A DNA stretch of 64,000 nt from Candidatus Caenarcanales bacterium (lineage in GTDB: Bacteria; Cyanobacteriota; Vampirovibrionia; LMEP-6097). The stretch covers positions 62,001 through 126,000 of the forward strand of contig JABSOS010000005.1 of the NCBI GenBank assembly GCA_013216135.1, given 5' to 3'. The notes under the pieces are model-generated. The model made no database searches and was not told the DNA's origin. It worked only from the letters and a program-made list of their open reading frames with translations. The position numbers and the translations under genes were made by a program. Positions 44,285 through 53,258 of this stretch are shown here, in pieces. Position 1 is the first letter of the stretch. Each line of letters starts with the position of its first letter.

Positions 44285-44934
44285 TCGTTTAAGTTTAGAT
44301 CAAGATCACCAGCAGATACAACTTCAATGATATTTTCTTGTTTTTGATTTTTATCCTGCCACCAGTCACTAAAAGCTTCTATCACTTCATGGTCAAATTG
44401 TGCGCCAGAGCATCTCTGAAGCTCCTTCAGTGCTTCTTCTGGGGTTCTTGCTGGAGTATACACCCTATTTGTGGTCATTGCATCGTAGGAGTCCACAACG
44501 CAGGTGATTTTAGCTATTAAAGGTATTTCTTCACCCTTAAGTCCGTGAGGGTAACCTTTGCCGTCAATCCTCTCATGGTGAAATAAAACAGGTTCTAAGC
44601 AGTGCTTTAAAGAGTCACATTGACTTATAATATCTGCACCCAGAACCACATGAGTTTTCATGATTCTGAATTCTTCAAATGTTAAAGATGCTGGTTTTAA
44701 TAAAATAGAATCGCGTATGCCGATTTTACCGATATCATGAAGCAGTGCCCCACCTTCAAGGCTGAATTGCTTTTCTTCGTCTAAATCAAAAAGTTTTCCT
44801 AGCTCTTTTGCCATTTTATAGACACGGAAGCTGTGACCACTGGTGTAAGGGTCTTTTAATTCTAAAGCATGAATTAAAGCCTTGGCGACCTCATAATACT
44901 TTATATTAGAATTAGTCTTTGAGTTTTGCTCCAT
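44269..44934 (-). CDS. HD-GYP domain protein
   Basis: A 221-residue, single-domain protein with all HD-GYP landmarks: GHSFRV, LLHDIGKIGI (metal-binding HD), THVVLGADI, FHHERIDGKGYPHGLKGEEI (second metal site and the GYP motif), and DSYDAMTTNR. HD-GYP enzymes usually hydrolyse cyclic di-GMP to GMP or pGpG. No receiver or sensor domain is attached, so activation must come from partners. It overlaps coaE by 16 bases. The link to motility through cyclic di-GMP is a reasonable inference given the flagellar genes in the window. Confidence 0.9.
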   Translation of the reverse strand: MEQNSKTNSNIKYYEVAKALIHALELKDPYTSGHSFRVYKMAKELGKLFDLDEEKQFSLEGGALLHDIGKIGIRDSILLKPASLTFEEFRIMKTHVVLGADIISQCDSLKHCLEPVLFHHERIDGKGYPHGLKGEEIPLIAKITCVVDSYDAMTTNRVYTPARTPEEALKELQRCSGAQFDHEVIEAFSDWWQDKNQKQENIIEVVSAGDLDLNLNECPSS

Positions 44935-45082
44935 TAGCTATTACAATATGTTTTATCGACTAAAATATTTAGACCTAAAGACTCATGTTTAATAATAATA
45001 TCTTTTAAAACTTAAAAAAACATTAATTTGTAATTTTCTTGAGTAATGGGTATATAGGGATTGTAGGGATTTGAAGATAATT

Positions 45083-46900
45083 ATGTCATCGCGGAAAAAG
45101 ATATTTTTCATATTCATAGCTTTAAATTTATTAATTTTTTCATATACTAGCGCCAAAGCGTATAAATATCAATTTAACGAATCGGATAAAAAATCTGAAG
45201 TATCTCGATTGATCAATCAAGGAATGAAATACTATAGTAGTCGAAATTATGACTTATCGATCAAATCCTTTTCTGAAGCTTATGCACTAGATAAATCTAA
45301 TCCAGACATCTTAAATAATTTAAGTATCGTTCATAATAACTATGGTAGTTATCTTTCTGAGAGAACTGATCCTACAGGGGCTTTAAGAGAGTTTAGGCTT
45401 GCACTTTTTTATGATGAGACGAATCAGATTGCTCGTAAAAATTTAGAAACTCAGCTAAAGCATAAGAAGGTTGATCCTAAGGATGTTTATCAAAGAATAG
45501 CTGAAGCTAAAGATGAAAGAGGCAGAAGTAACTTCCTAGCTGCAATTGCAGAATTACAGGAAGCAAATAAAATTAAACCGACGACTAAGTCTTATGTCAC
45601 AATTGCAAAAATCTATCACGTTTTAGCTCTGAGGTCGCTTGATAATAAAGTAGCTTACATGGCAAGAGCGCTTAAGAACTTAGATACAGCCCAAAAAATT
45701 GATCCTAATAATCCTGAACCTTTAGTTGCGAAAGGTGATATTTATGTAGCAAAAGGTAAGATTAGTAGAGGTATTGATTTCTATAAACAAGCTGTGGAAA
45801 TGGATCCTACGAATGGGGAATCTCAGCAAGCTTTGATTAATGGTTGGCTTGCTGCTATTAGAGTAGCTCCTGGTATTGCTAATAACTTTGTAGGTTTAGC
45901 GACAGCATACCAACTGAATGGTAATATGGATCAGGCTGAAAAAAACTTTAGAAGAGCAATGCAGTTAGATCCTAATAACTTACTTGCAAGTGAGGGGATT
46001 AATGCGATTGAAAATGATCGTGTCAAAATGCAATTGGATTTATTCTTGAATCGCGCAATCTCTTTGCAGAAAGACGAAAGATTTGATGAGAGTATCGATA
46101 ACTATATTAAAGCTGTAAGGTTATCTCCACGAAACCCTGATATTCACTATAATATCGGAACATGTTTTCAAGCAAAGAAAGATTGGTTTCAGGCAGAAAA
46201 AGCTTACAGGAAAGCACTTGATTTAAATCCAGAACACGAAGAAGCTGGATTAGCGTTAAAGAAACTTACTGATGATAGACGTGAAACTCAGATTGCAGAA
46301 GCTTTTGATAAAGCTGTAGAACTGCATAAAAATAAACAATACAATGAAGCTATCCAAATATATTTAAAAGTTTCTCGTGACAAACCAAGTGATGACACAC
46401 TTTTCTATAATATTGGTACAGCTTATCAAGCTCTAGGTAATTTTGATGAAGCTAAAAAATACTATGAAAAAGCTTCAGTAATAAAAGCTGATGATGAAGT
46501 TTATAAACAAGCAATTAATACTGTTAATTTAAAGCATGCTGATGATCTTTTAGCTCAAGGTATTAATGCTCAAACAGAAGGCAAGCAAGATATTGCTGCT
46601 AAGAAATATCAAGAGTTGCTTGAGATCACTCCGGATAATTCAGATGCTTGGTATAACCTAGGAATAGCCTATCAGTCTCTCGCTAAGCCAGATGAGGCTC
46701 TTAGAGCCTATAAGAAAGCTTTTGAGATAGCACCGCTTGAACAAAGTGATGCTATATTCTTTGCTGCTTTAATTCTAGAAGATAAGAAAAATTTATCTGA
46801 AGCTATGAAGCTTTATGAAAAATATATTGAAGTAGCTCCTGAAGGTGACTATTATATTGATGTTCGTGACAGACTAGAATACATCAAATCCCAGTCATAA
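45083..46900 (+). CDS. exported tetratricopeptide-repeat protein
   Basis: A 605-residue protein from the ATG at 45083 (TTG at 45071 is in frame). The signal peptide KKIFFIFIALNLLIFSYTS ends near SAKA. About twelve to fourteen TPR units follow, for example AEKNFRRAMQLDPNNLLASE, AEKAYRKALDLNPEHEEAGL and ALRAYKKAFEIAPLEQSDAI. TPR superhelices are protein-protein scaffolds; an exported one commonly serves envelope assembly, secretion or adhesion complexes. The partner cannot be read from context. A structured intergenic element follows 52 bases downstream of the stop. Confidence 0.85.
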   Translation: MSSRKKIFFIFIALNLLIFSYTSAKAYKYQFNESDKKSEVSRLINQGMKYYSSRNYDLSIKSFSEAYALDKSNPDILNNLSIVHNNYGSYLSERTDPTGALREFRLALFYDETNQIARKNLETQLKHKKVDPKDVYQRIAEAKDERGRSNFLAAIAELQEANKIKPTTKSYVTIAKIYHVLALRSLDNKVAYMARALKNLDTAQKIDPNNPEPLVAKGDIYVAKGKISRGIDFYKQAVEMDPTNGESQQALINGWLAAIRVAPGIANNFVGLATAYQLNGNMDQAEKNFRRAMQLDPNNLLASEGINAIENDRVKMQLDLFLNRAISLQKDERFDESIDNYIKAVRLSPRNPDIHYNIGTCFQAKKDWFQAEKAYRKALDLNPEHEEAGLALKKLTDDRRETQIAEAFDKAVELHKNKQYNEAIQIYLKVSRDKPSDDTLFYNIGTAYQALGNFDEAKKYYEKASVIKADDEVYKQAINTVNLKHADDLLAQGINAQTEGKQDIAAKKYQELLEITPDNSDAWYNLGIAYQSLAKPDEALRAYKKAFEIAPLEQSDAIFFAALILEDKKNLSEAMKLYEKYIEVAPEGDYYIDVRDRLEYIKSQS

Positions 46901-46951
46901 TCACTGTTGTGCAGGTTTTTTACTGAGTATTTAAATTTTCACTAATTGTTT

Positions 46952-47050
46952 ATAACTTAAGGTAGGTGCTTGATACATTTGTTGCGAGCTTAGGGACCCA
47001 GCTTCGCTGGGGCGCAGCAGCAGGTGTGTCATGTGCCTTCCTTAAGTTAT
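46952..47050 (+). ncRNA. candidate structured RNA or hairpin element
   Basis: Over 99 bases the DNA folds on itself almost end to end: outer arms of 18 bases (ATAACTTAAGGTAGGTGC against its near complement ending at 47050), then GATACA with TGTGTC, then GTTGCG with CGCAGC, then the apical hairpin CCCAGC-TTC-GCTGGG (46997-47011) with a 10-base bulge. It lies between two genes, is more G+C-rich than its surroundings, and encodes no ORF. Strand is uncertain. It lacks the GGAA loop of ordinary SRP RNA. Remaining parts of the 46901-47158 gap show nothing else. Confidence 0.4.
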
Positions 47051-47158
47051 TATTAAGGGGTGAAACCTGTAAAACACCCTTCTTAACTGGATTTTAATAG
47101 GTAAAAAGATTTAAAAATAAGTGAATGACTTTTGAAAAATCGGGCATATATAGATTAA

Positions 47159-47392
47159 ATGTTCTACTCCGAACCTATCATTGAGAACTTCATTTCAGGG
47201 ATAAGTCAAGAAGACTTCCTCAGGATAGAAGCTATTGATGATGATGAAGAGGCTTATGAATTAATTTCTAACCTCTATGAAAGAGACTTTGGTGTTGGTC
47301 CTAGTGGTGTCGGTGAGTACCTGATTAGAAGCAAGTTCCAAATAGGTACTGTCGAACAGAATAGAGCTTATATACCTGATAGTTTAATTTAG
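47159..47392 (+). CDS. small acidic hypothetical protein
   Basis: A 77-residue acidic protein (FSxISQEDFLRIEAIDDDEE-like centre) without signal peptide or known domain. The ATG follows AT-rich DNA with no evident Shine-Dalgarno. Its stop overlaps that of the convergent 47389 gene by four bases. The reading frame is short, and only its protein-like composition supports it. Confidence 0.45.
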   Translation: MFYSEPIIENFISGISQEDFLRIEAIDDDEEAYELISNLYERDFGVGPSGVGEYLIRSKFQIGTVEQNRAYIPDSLI

Positions 47393-47757
47393 TTTTTAAA
47401 GTTACTAATTTTTTTGAAGCCGTTAACACTAATTTGAACGATTTTTGTTAGTTGAATATTTTCATCGAGTAAGTAGAATACTTCTGATCCGTTTGCTAGA
47501 ACTTTGTGCATTGCAGGGAGTTTTGAGCTGTCTGATTGGATGTGATAAATTTTTGAACCATTCTTGCAATATTCGATTATTACTGGAATATCATTTGCTT
47601 CATTTACGATTATCACTTTATTACCATTAGGCGCTTTTCCAAAATAAAGTTTTTTATGATCAGGGTCAGTTAAAACTGATAAGTTTCTAATTTTTTCTGG
47701 TGTGATGAATTTTGCTTCGATTAATGTTTTAATTTTACTTCTTACTTTTACTGTCAT
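47389..47757 (-). CDS. hypothetical protein
   Basis: A 122-residue protein with basic start (TVKVRSKIKTLIEAKFITPE) and a beta-rich middle (KKLYFGKAPNGNKVIIVNEA, SKIYHIQSD, SEVFYLLDE) that could be a small repeated-beta fold. No signal peptide. AGAGGT lies six bases before the ATG. Its leader holds a hairpin with GGAG in the loop and a 10-base direct repeat. No family recognised. Confidence 0.55.
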   Translation of the reverse strand: MTVKVRSKIKTLIEAKFITPEKIRNLSVLTDPDHKKLYFGKAPNGNKVIIVNEANDIPVIIEYCKNGSKIYHIQSDSSKLPAMHKVLANGSEVFYLLDENIQLTKIVQISVNGFKKISNFKN

Positions 47758-48076
47758 TTTCTACCTCTTTTTTGTGTTGTTTCGCGTTCCTCTAACTGCT
47801 TTTACTCTCCTGGTAAAAGCGTTCCTCTTTAATTACTGATTCTTTAGTGAAAATCAGCGCATTACTATATATCTAATTTTTTAGATAAAATCGTTAAAAG
47901 CATTGCTAACTATATATTTATAGTTTTGCTTATTTAATTGTTGAAAATTCTCTCTTCGTTAAGTTTGAACCTGGTTTTCCATCAATCAAACTTAGTTTAC
48001 CTAACCTATATTTAACATTCGAATCTTATGTTTAGGTTAAGGTCTTCAAATTTTTTTAATATTTTTTTTAGAAAAC

Positions 48077-48106
48077 TTTACATATTATATTGACGCTTTG
48101 TATAAT
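48077..48106 (+). promoter_or_regulatory. promoter of the 48183 gene
   Basis: TTTACA (48077-48082) and a perfect TATAAT (48101-48106) are separated by 18 bases. The predicted transcription start near 48113 lies immediately before a strong hairpin. Confidence 0.6.
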
Positions 48107-48114
48107 ATGTATTA

Positions 48115-48166
48115 GCTGAATTTTGGCTTAAGCTCAGTAGTTATATTCTAAAGCCAAAAATTCAGC
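48115..48166 (+). promoter_or_regulatory. 5'-terminal mRNA hairpin of the 48183 gene
   Basis: GCTGAATTTTGGCTT pairs with AAGCCAAAAATTCAGC (one bulged base) across a 21-base loop. By the promoter position it would form the very 5' end of the message. There is no T-run after it, so it is not a terminator; a stabilising 5' stem-loop or a regulatory switch is more likely. Confidence 0.5.
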
Positions 48167-48182
48167 ATATTTATCTGGCAAA

Positions 48183-49514
48183 ATGAAAGTACTAGGAAGA
48201 AGACCAGAAGAAACTGTAGCACCGGCAGCGAGTGCTAATAACTTTGCTGCAAATTCTATTGTGAGCGGTCCTAATAGTATTCAAAGCTTAGATCCTAGTG
48301 CAAGGTTAAATGGTGCTAATATCGCTAAGGCAGAAGCGCCTAAAAAAGGTTTTTTTGCCAAAATATTAGATAGTATAAAATTTCCTTGGTTTAAGAAGAA
48401 AGAAGAGCAGGAGGTTACTGCTAATAATGAACCAGCTATTCCCCTTCCGCAGAATATCGTTTACTTACCTACAGATTTTGATAATGTTATTGCTCTGAAG
48501 AATGATGATAAGCGTTTTAAGAAAGAAGATTTTCTTAAAATGGGTTTGCCTAAAGAATTTTTGCCACTCTCTCATACTATGAACCATAAAGGGGAAGAGC
48601 TTGAGATATTAGAGAATATTGCTTGGCAACAATTAGCCTATGATCTTTATCAAGGTTTTGCCTTTGAACAAAATAAACAAGGTGAATTAGAACCTAAGAT
48701 TCTTAATAATCGTTTTGCTACAGTTGTTGTTACCCGTAATCCTCATGAGCGTGCAGCAGCCAAGTTAGACACTTTAGACTCTCCTATCTTAAATACTTTA
48801 AAACCGACTATGATAGGGCGCGAGCAGTTAGGTGCTAAAGAAGAAGTAAATGATCCTAAGCTTAAAGAATATTCTCCTAATAAAGGGCGTTTTGGTTTCT
48901 TTGGAAGGCTTAAGTATGGTCTTAAGATGTTATTTACGAAACCAGGTAAATTCTTTAAGAGTATTCAGAAGTATGGTTTGAAACAGGCAACAGAAAAACC
49001 TCCAAGTAAATGGATTCCTTATATAATGCCGAAAAGTGAATTCAAAGATGCTCAAGGTAATTTGAAGTCTGCCTATGTTCCAGTTTTACTAGATGATACT
49101 TTAGAGAATAATGGTGGTAATAACCATAAGGATGGTTTCCAACCTGCATACTTAAATGAACTTCAAGACCCTAAGAAGTTTATAGAAGCTACTATTACTT
49201 CTGGAATAGATAAGGATACAGGTAAATTTAATCCTCGTAAGACAAGATTCTACCAAGAGATACTTAAACAGTTGATTCTACCTATGGAAAATGAAGGTAT
49301 TGATGCTTTTCTTAAAAGTAAAAATACGAATTTGCCTGATACTGAAGTTAATGCTGTCGTTGAATTTAAACGGACACATACTTCTGATACTTTGAAAGAA
49401 AGCGGCATGCCTTATCCATGGCAACCTATTGAAAACTTTAAAGCACAAGGTGGCTATCAGCAAGAATTTTTGCAGTCAGTAAAGATGTCAGATCTTAAAG
49501 CTATAGCAGCTTAA
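48183..49514 (+). CDS. hypothetical protein
   Basis: A 443-residue protein with no signal peptide. The first 80 residues are Ala/Asn/Ser-rich and then very basic (KKGFFAKILDSIKFPWFKKK), a possible membrane-binding amphipathic stretch; a second basic aromatic stretch lies near residues 235-270 (FGFFGRLKYGLKMLF). The rest is mixed with a conserved-looking VVVTRNPHERAAAKLD. I know no such family. It has its own good promoter and a 5' hairpin, and the RTX protein gene follows about 117 bases downstream on the same strand. Likely well expressed; role unknown. Confidence 0.65.
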   Translation: MKVLGRRPEETVAPAASANNFAANSIVSGPNSIQSLDPSARLNGANIAKAEAPKKGFFAKILDSIKFPWFKKKEEQEVTANNEPAIPLPQNIVYLPTDFDNVIALKNDDKRFKKEDFLKMGLPKEFLPLSHTMNHKGEELEILENIAWQQLAYDLYQGFAFEQNKQGELEPKILNNRFATVVVTRNPHERAAAKLDTLDSPILNTLKPTMIGREQLGAKEEVNDPKLKEYSPNKGRFGFFGRLKYGLKMLFTKPGKFFKSIQKYGLKQATEKPPSKWIPYIMPKSEFKDAQGNLKSAYVPVLLDDTLENNGGNNHKDGFQPAYLNELQDPKKFIEATITSGIDKDTGKFNPRKTRFYQEILKQLILPMENEGIDAFLKSKNTNLPDTEVNAVVEFKRTHTSDTLKESGMPYPWQPIENFKAQGGYQQEFLQSVKMSDLKAIAA

Positions 49515-49631
49515 TCTTAATGAATATAAAAATTTGAAATACATAAGATCATATTACCTTAACCAATCTTTTACTTTGAGTTTGTAAACTTGCCTTTAGT
49601 TAGAGAGATTCACCAGAATGGAGATATGGGT

Positions 49632-51926
49632 ATGGCAATAAATAATAATTTTGCAGATAATAGTTTAGTAAACATAACCGAAAGTGGTCAAACTCGTAAA
49701 GGGTTAAAAGTTAATGGTCAAACCAACGATGCTGCTTTAGATAGAGCAATGCAGGATAATGCAAACCTTGCTGCAGTTGATGTTGAGGGTATAACTTCAA
49801 GAATTGATGAATTACGGAATACCGTAGTTGATGATAATGATCAGTATCTTATTGGTGGTAGTGGTGATGATAATATCGCTACATTTGCTGGTGATGACAC
49901 TGTTTTATCTGGTAATGGTAATGACTTAGTAGTTACTAATGCAGGCGATGATTTAGTTAACTCTGGAAATGGTGATGATATTGTTGACCTTGGAGATGGC
50001 GATGATAGAGCTCACGGTGGTAATGGTAACGATATTATTTTTGGTGGCGCTGGAGCCGATGAAATCGAAGGTGGTAACGGAGATGACGTTCTTTATGGTG
50101 AAGAAGGCGATGATCACCTCATGGGTGGTAACGGTAATGATTATTTAAATGGTGGTTCTGGTAACGATATTTTAGATGGTGGTACTGGTGATGATGTATT
50201 AGTTGCTGGAACTGGAAGTAATACTGTAATCGGTGGTCAAGGTAACGATACAGTAATTTTTGAAATGTCATCTGATAATTTCCGTATGGATTATGATGAT
50301 TCAGGAAATATTGTAATTACTGATGCTGTAAATGATGAGAATACTACTACGGTAAGTGGTGTTGAGAATTTTATTTTTTTATCAGATGACGGTGAGGAAT
50401 TACTTACTAGAGAAGAATTAATGGAATTTATTGATGATATGAGAGCCACTCAAGGAGATGATGTTCTTACAGGAACAGATGGCGATGATATTATCGATGG
50501 TTTAGATGGAAATGACACTATTGATGGTGGTGCAGGAAATGACACTATTGATGGTGGTGCAGGAAATGACACTATAGACGGTGGTGCAGGAAACGACATA
50601 ATTTCTGGTGGTGATGGTGATGATACTATTAATGCTGGAGTAGGTAATGATATTATCGATGCGGGAATGGGTAATAACTCTGTTGATGGTGCTGCAGGTA
50701 CAGATACTATTGGCTTGGCTGGAAACAGAAATGACTATAACGTTATCGTAAATGATGATAATTCAATCACTTTAACTAACAATAATTCAGGTGATGTGAA
50801 TACTGTTTCAAATGTTGAAAACTTTGAATTTGCGAATGTCACGATGACAGAACAGGAATTAAAAGATAGTGCTACTAGAGATGTAGTAGTCGTACAAGCT
50901 CAAACTAGAAATTTACAAGTTGCTCTTAATAACTGGGGCGGGGCTCAAAATGATCATTGGGAAAATTTAACAGCAGCTAATGATGAATTCTATCAAGGAA
51001 TTTTAAATTCAGGTAATGATTACTCAGGTGAAGGAAATAGCAGTAATTATTATGTAATTGACGTAGAGAGTGGCGAAATCCTTGAAGAAACAAATATAAA
51101 TAATATTCAAGTTGATGAGGGTAATATTACTAATGTAAGTACTGAAGGTGATGATGGTCTTGCTCAATATCAAGGTGGAGCTAAAATTACTGTAAATGGT
51201 CAACAATATAATGTTGTTGATGTAAATGCTAGAAGATCTAGTCCTATAATCCTTGACATGGATGGCGATGGAATTGAATTAACTTCTGCTGAAAACGGAG
51301 TTAACTTCGATATTAATGCTGATGGTACTACCGATAGAACTGCTTGGACGCAGAGTGGACAAGGCTTTGATGATGCTTTCTTAACTTTAGATAGAAATGG
51401 TAATGGGCAAATTGATGACGGTACTGAATTGTTTGGTGATCAAAATGGTGCAGCTAATGGTTATGAAGAATTAGCTAAGTTTGACTCTAACCAAGACGGT
51501 CAAATTAATGCACAAGATGATATTTATGATGAACTAACTGTGTGGGCTGACATGGATGGTGACGGTAAAGTTGATGATGGTGAGATGAAAGGGCTTGAAG
51601 AAGCTGGAATTACTTCAATTTCAACTAACTACGACGGTCAAGTAGGTGATAGTTTCGATGAACATGGTAATGACGTAAGTTTAACTAGCTCATTTACTAT
51701 GAATGAAGGTGGTCAGTCAGTAACTAGAGATACTGTTGATGCATTCTTTGTGAATAGAGATTTAACAAATGGTGAACTAGTAAATTCATTAAACAGTGAA
51801 CTAGCTGATCTACAAGCAGAACTTCAAGCTTTAGAAGGTACTGAAAACTACGACCAGGATGAAGCTGACACACTAAGAAGCAGAATCACTATTAAAGAAT
51901 CTGAAATTACTAATGCAGGTGTTTAA
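49632..51926 (+). CDS. RTX calcium-binding repeat protein
   Basis: A 764-residue protein from the ATG at 49632, chosen because GGAG lies eight bases upstream; a TTG at 49590 would add 14 residues. Two blocks of hemolysin-type nonapeptide repeats (GGxGxDxxx) lie at about bases 49850-50260 and 50455-50700. Further on come SPIILDMDGDGIELTS, a motif frequent in large RTX exoproteins, and EF-hand/dockerin-like loops (DRNGNGQIDDGTE, DSNQDGQINAQDD, DMDGDGKVDDGE). No signal peptide. RTX proteins leave the cell by type I secretion and fold on meeting calcium. No secretion genes are adjacent. The C-terminus is a charged helix and not an obvious secretion signal. Confidence 0.88.
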   Translation: MAINNNFADNSLVNITESGQTRKGLKVNGQTNDAALDRAMQDNANLAAVDVEGITSRIDELRNTVVDDNDQYLIGGSGDDNIATFAGDDTVLSGNGNDLVVTNAGDDLVNSGNGDDIVDLGDGDDRAHGGNGNDIIFGGAGADEIEGGNGDDVLYGEEGDDHLMGGNGNDYLNGGSGNDILDGGTGDDVLVAGTGSNTVIGGQGNDTVIFEMSSDNFRMDYDDSGNIVITDAVNDENTTTVSGVENFIFLSDDGEELLTREELMEFIDDMRATQGDDVLTGTDGDDIIDGLDGNDTIDGGAGNDTIDGGAGNDTIDGGAGNDIISGGDGDDTINAGVGNDIIDAGMGNNSVDGAAGTDTIGLAGNRNDYNVIVNDDNSITLTNNNSGDVNTVSNVENFEFANVTMTEQELKDSATRDVVVVQAQTRNLQVALNNWGGAQNDHWENLTAANDEFYQGILNSGNDYSGEGNSSNYYVIDVESGEILEETNINNIQVDEGNITNVSTEGDDGLAQYQGGAKITVNGQQYNVVDVNARRSSPIILDMDGDGIELTSAENGVNFDINADGTTDRTAWTQSGQGFDDAFLTLDRNGNGQIDDGTELFGDQNGAANGYEELAKFDSNQDGQINAQDDIYDELTVWADMDGDGKVDDGEMKGLEEAGITSISTNYDGQVGDSFDEHGNDVSLTSSFTMNEGGQSVTRDTVDAFFVNRDLTNGELVNSLNSELADLQAELQALEGTENYDQDEADTLRSRITIKESEITNAGV
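50511..50600 (+). repeat. 27-bp tandem repeats in the RTX gene
   Basis: Three near-identical 27-base units (each AATGACACTATTGATGGTGG plus GTGCAGGA-type end) encode GGAGNDTID. The near identity at DNA level shows recent expansion, and copy number may vary between strains. Confidence 0.8.
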
Positions 51927-51947
51927 TAAATATACAAATTAAAGAGA

Positions 51948-52664
51948 CTAAGCAGCTACTAAAGTATCTTGATCTAACTCTAGTCCAGGTCCTTGTGTAA
52001 CACTAAGGAACACGTTCTTCATGTAAGTACCTTTAGAAGATGCTGGCTTATTTTTCTTAATTTCTGTAACCGCTGCAACTAAATTAGAGAAAACGTCTTC
52101 GTCAGTAAACTCAGTTTTACCTATAGGCATGTGAACTACTGCACCAGTTTTCTCTGCTCTGAAAGCAACCTTACCAGCTTGTAAATCTTTTACAGCTTTA
52201 GCTACGTCTGGAGTTACAGTACCATCTTTAGGGTTAGGCATTAAACCTCTAGGTCCTAAAACTCTACCTAACTTACCTAAAAGAGGCATACAGTCAGGAG
52301 TCGCAACTAATACATCGAAGTCCATCCATCCGTCTTGGATTTTCTTAACTAAATCTTCAGTACCAGCGAAGTCAGCGCCAGCGTCTTTCGCTTGCTGAAC
52401 TTTTTCACCTTTAGCTATAACAGCTATAACTGTTTTCTTACCAGTACCAGCTGGAAGAACAACAGAAGCTCTTACTTGCTGATCGTTAGCTTTAGTATCG
52501 ATACCTAACTGGATAGATATTTCAAAAGTCTGGTTAGCATTCTTAGAACCAGAATCTTTAACGAATTGCTTTAAAGTTGTGATCGCTGTTTTAGCGTCTA
52601 CTGGAGCTTCAAACTTCTCAGTAGTCTCTTGGATTTGCTTTTGTCTTTTAGTTAGTTTTGCCAT
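51948..52664 (-). CDS. rplA: 50S ribosomal protein L1
   Basis: A 238-residue L1 with the family hallmarks ATPDCMPLLGKLGRVLGPRGLM region and PNPKDGTVTPDVAKAV. It binds 23S rRNA at the L1 stalk and represses its own operon in many bacteria. It follows rplK by 32 bases. The usual downstream rplJ-rplL genes are absent; the convergent RTX gene lies there instead, so the ribosomal cluster is broken after L1. Confidence 0.97.
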   Translation of the reverse strand: MAKLTKRQKQIQETTEKFEAPVDAKTAITTLKQFVKDSGSKNANQTFEISIQLGIDTKANDQQVRASVVLPAGTGKKTVIAVIAKGEKVQQAKDAGADFAGTEDLVKKIQDGWMDFDVLVATPDCMPLLGKLGRVLGPRGLMPNPKDGTVTPDVAKAVKDLQAGKVAFRAEKTGAVVHMPIGKTEFTDEDVFSNLVAAVTEIKKNKPASSKGTYMKNVFLSVTQGPGLELDQDTLVAA

Positions 52665-52696
52665 TGTACTTTCCTTTAAAGATAACCTCTTAATAA

Positions 52697-53122
52697 TTAG
52701 TCAGTTACGATTACTCCCATGCTTCTAGCTGTTCCAGCCATGATCTTACATGCTGCTTCATCATCATTAGCATTTAAGTCAGGCATTTTTTGTTTAGCTA
52801 CTTCTAATAGCTGGGCCTTAGTAATTTTCCCTACTTTCTCCATGTGTGGTTTAGCAGAACCTTTTTGAAGCTTAATAGCTTTCTTAATAAGAACTGCAGC
52901 AGGTGGTTCTTTTAAAGTTAATTCAAAAGATCTGTCTTCAAAAACCGTGATGACAACTGGAATTACGAAACCCATTTTATCTTTCGTTCTGTCATTATAA
53001 ACTTTACAGAAATCCATGATATTTACACCGTATTGACCAAGAGCAGGACCAACTGGTGGTGCTGGATTCGCCTTACCGGCTTCGAGTTGTAAATTAATAT
53101 AACCTAATATTTTTTTAGCCAT
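52697..53122 (-). CDS. rplK: 50S ribosomal protein L11
   Basis: A 141-residue protein, complete: [39 protein letters not shown], and the C-terminal rRNA-binding domain ending [15 protein letters not shown]. It forms the GTPase-associated centre with 23S rRNA. First of the rplK-rplA pair. An extended -10 (TGCTATAAT) lies about 25 bases before the ATG, and AGGGC is the Shine-Dalgarno. Confidence 0.97.
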   Translation of the reverse strand: MAKKILGYINLQLEAGKANPAPPVGPALGQYGVNIMDFCKVYNDRTKDKMGFVIPVVITVFEDRSFELTLKEPPAAVLIKKAIKLQKGSAKPHMEKVGKITKAQLLEVAKQKMPDLNANDDEAACKIMAGTARSMGVIVTD

Positions 53123-53147
53123 AATTGCCCTTTTTAACAGACCTAGT

Positions 53148-53156
53148 ATTATAGCA
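53148..53156 (-). promoter_or_regulatory. extended -10 promoter of rplK-rplA
   Basis: On the minus strand TGCTATAAT combines the extended TGn motif with a perfect -10 hexamer, about 25 bases before the rplK start. The -35 region is weak. Confidence 0.55.
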
Positions 53157-53245
53157 AATAAATGTATCTACCAGATGGGTTGAAATATTTAAATTTTATT
53201 AAGGACTATATTGTTGACAAATTCGAGTATGAATTAAAGATTTAT

Positions 53246-53251
53246 TATAAT
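53246..53251 (+). promoter_or_regulatory. -10 element of likely leaderless nadC promoter
   Basis: TATAAT ends seven bases before the nadC ATG; the intervening TAATAAT has no ribosome-binding site. A TTGACA at 53214-53219 lies too far upstream (26 bases) to be its normal -35. Confidence 0.45.
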
Positions 53252-53258
53252 TAATAAT

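Larger units (their letters stand above)
47758..48182. other. hairpin-rich 425-bp intergenic region
   Basis: No gene is seen here. The interval carries several inverted repeats in a row: GCTTTTAC/GTAAAAGC (47798-47820) flanked by the direct repeat GCGTTCCTCT (47784 and 47819), CTGATT/AATCAG (about 47837-47858), AACTATA/TATAGTT near 47910, AAGTTTGA/TCAAACTT near 47960-47995, and the 5' hairpin of the 48183 gene. It also contains the promoter of that gene. Divergent promoters and possibly a small RNA are likely. Confidence 0.5.

Noticed and set aside
46952-47050. SRP RNA gene (ffs)
   Set aside because: Size and part of the layout fit, but the conserved GGAA-type loop and the symmetric-loop sequence cannot be placed convincingly; kept only as an unnamed structured element.
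48092-48106. TTGACG next to TATAAT as the promoter of the 48183 gene
   Set aside because: Only five bases separate them, too close for -35/-10; TTTACA 18 bases before TATAAT fits better.
50511-50600. Short direct repeats that could suggest a CRISPR array
   Set aside because: Repeats are contiguous, in frame, and encode RTX nonapeptides; there are no unique spacers and no cas genes.
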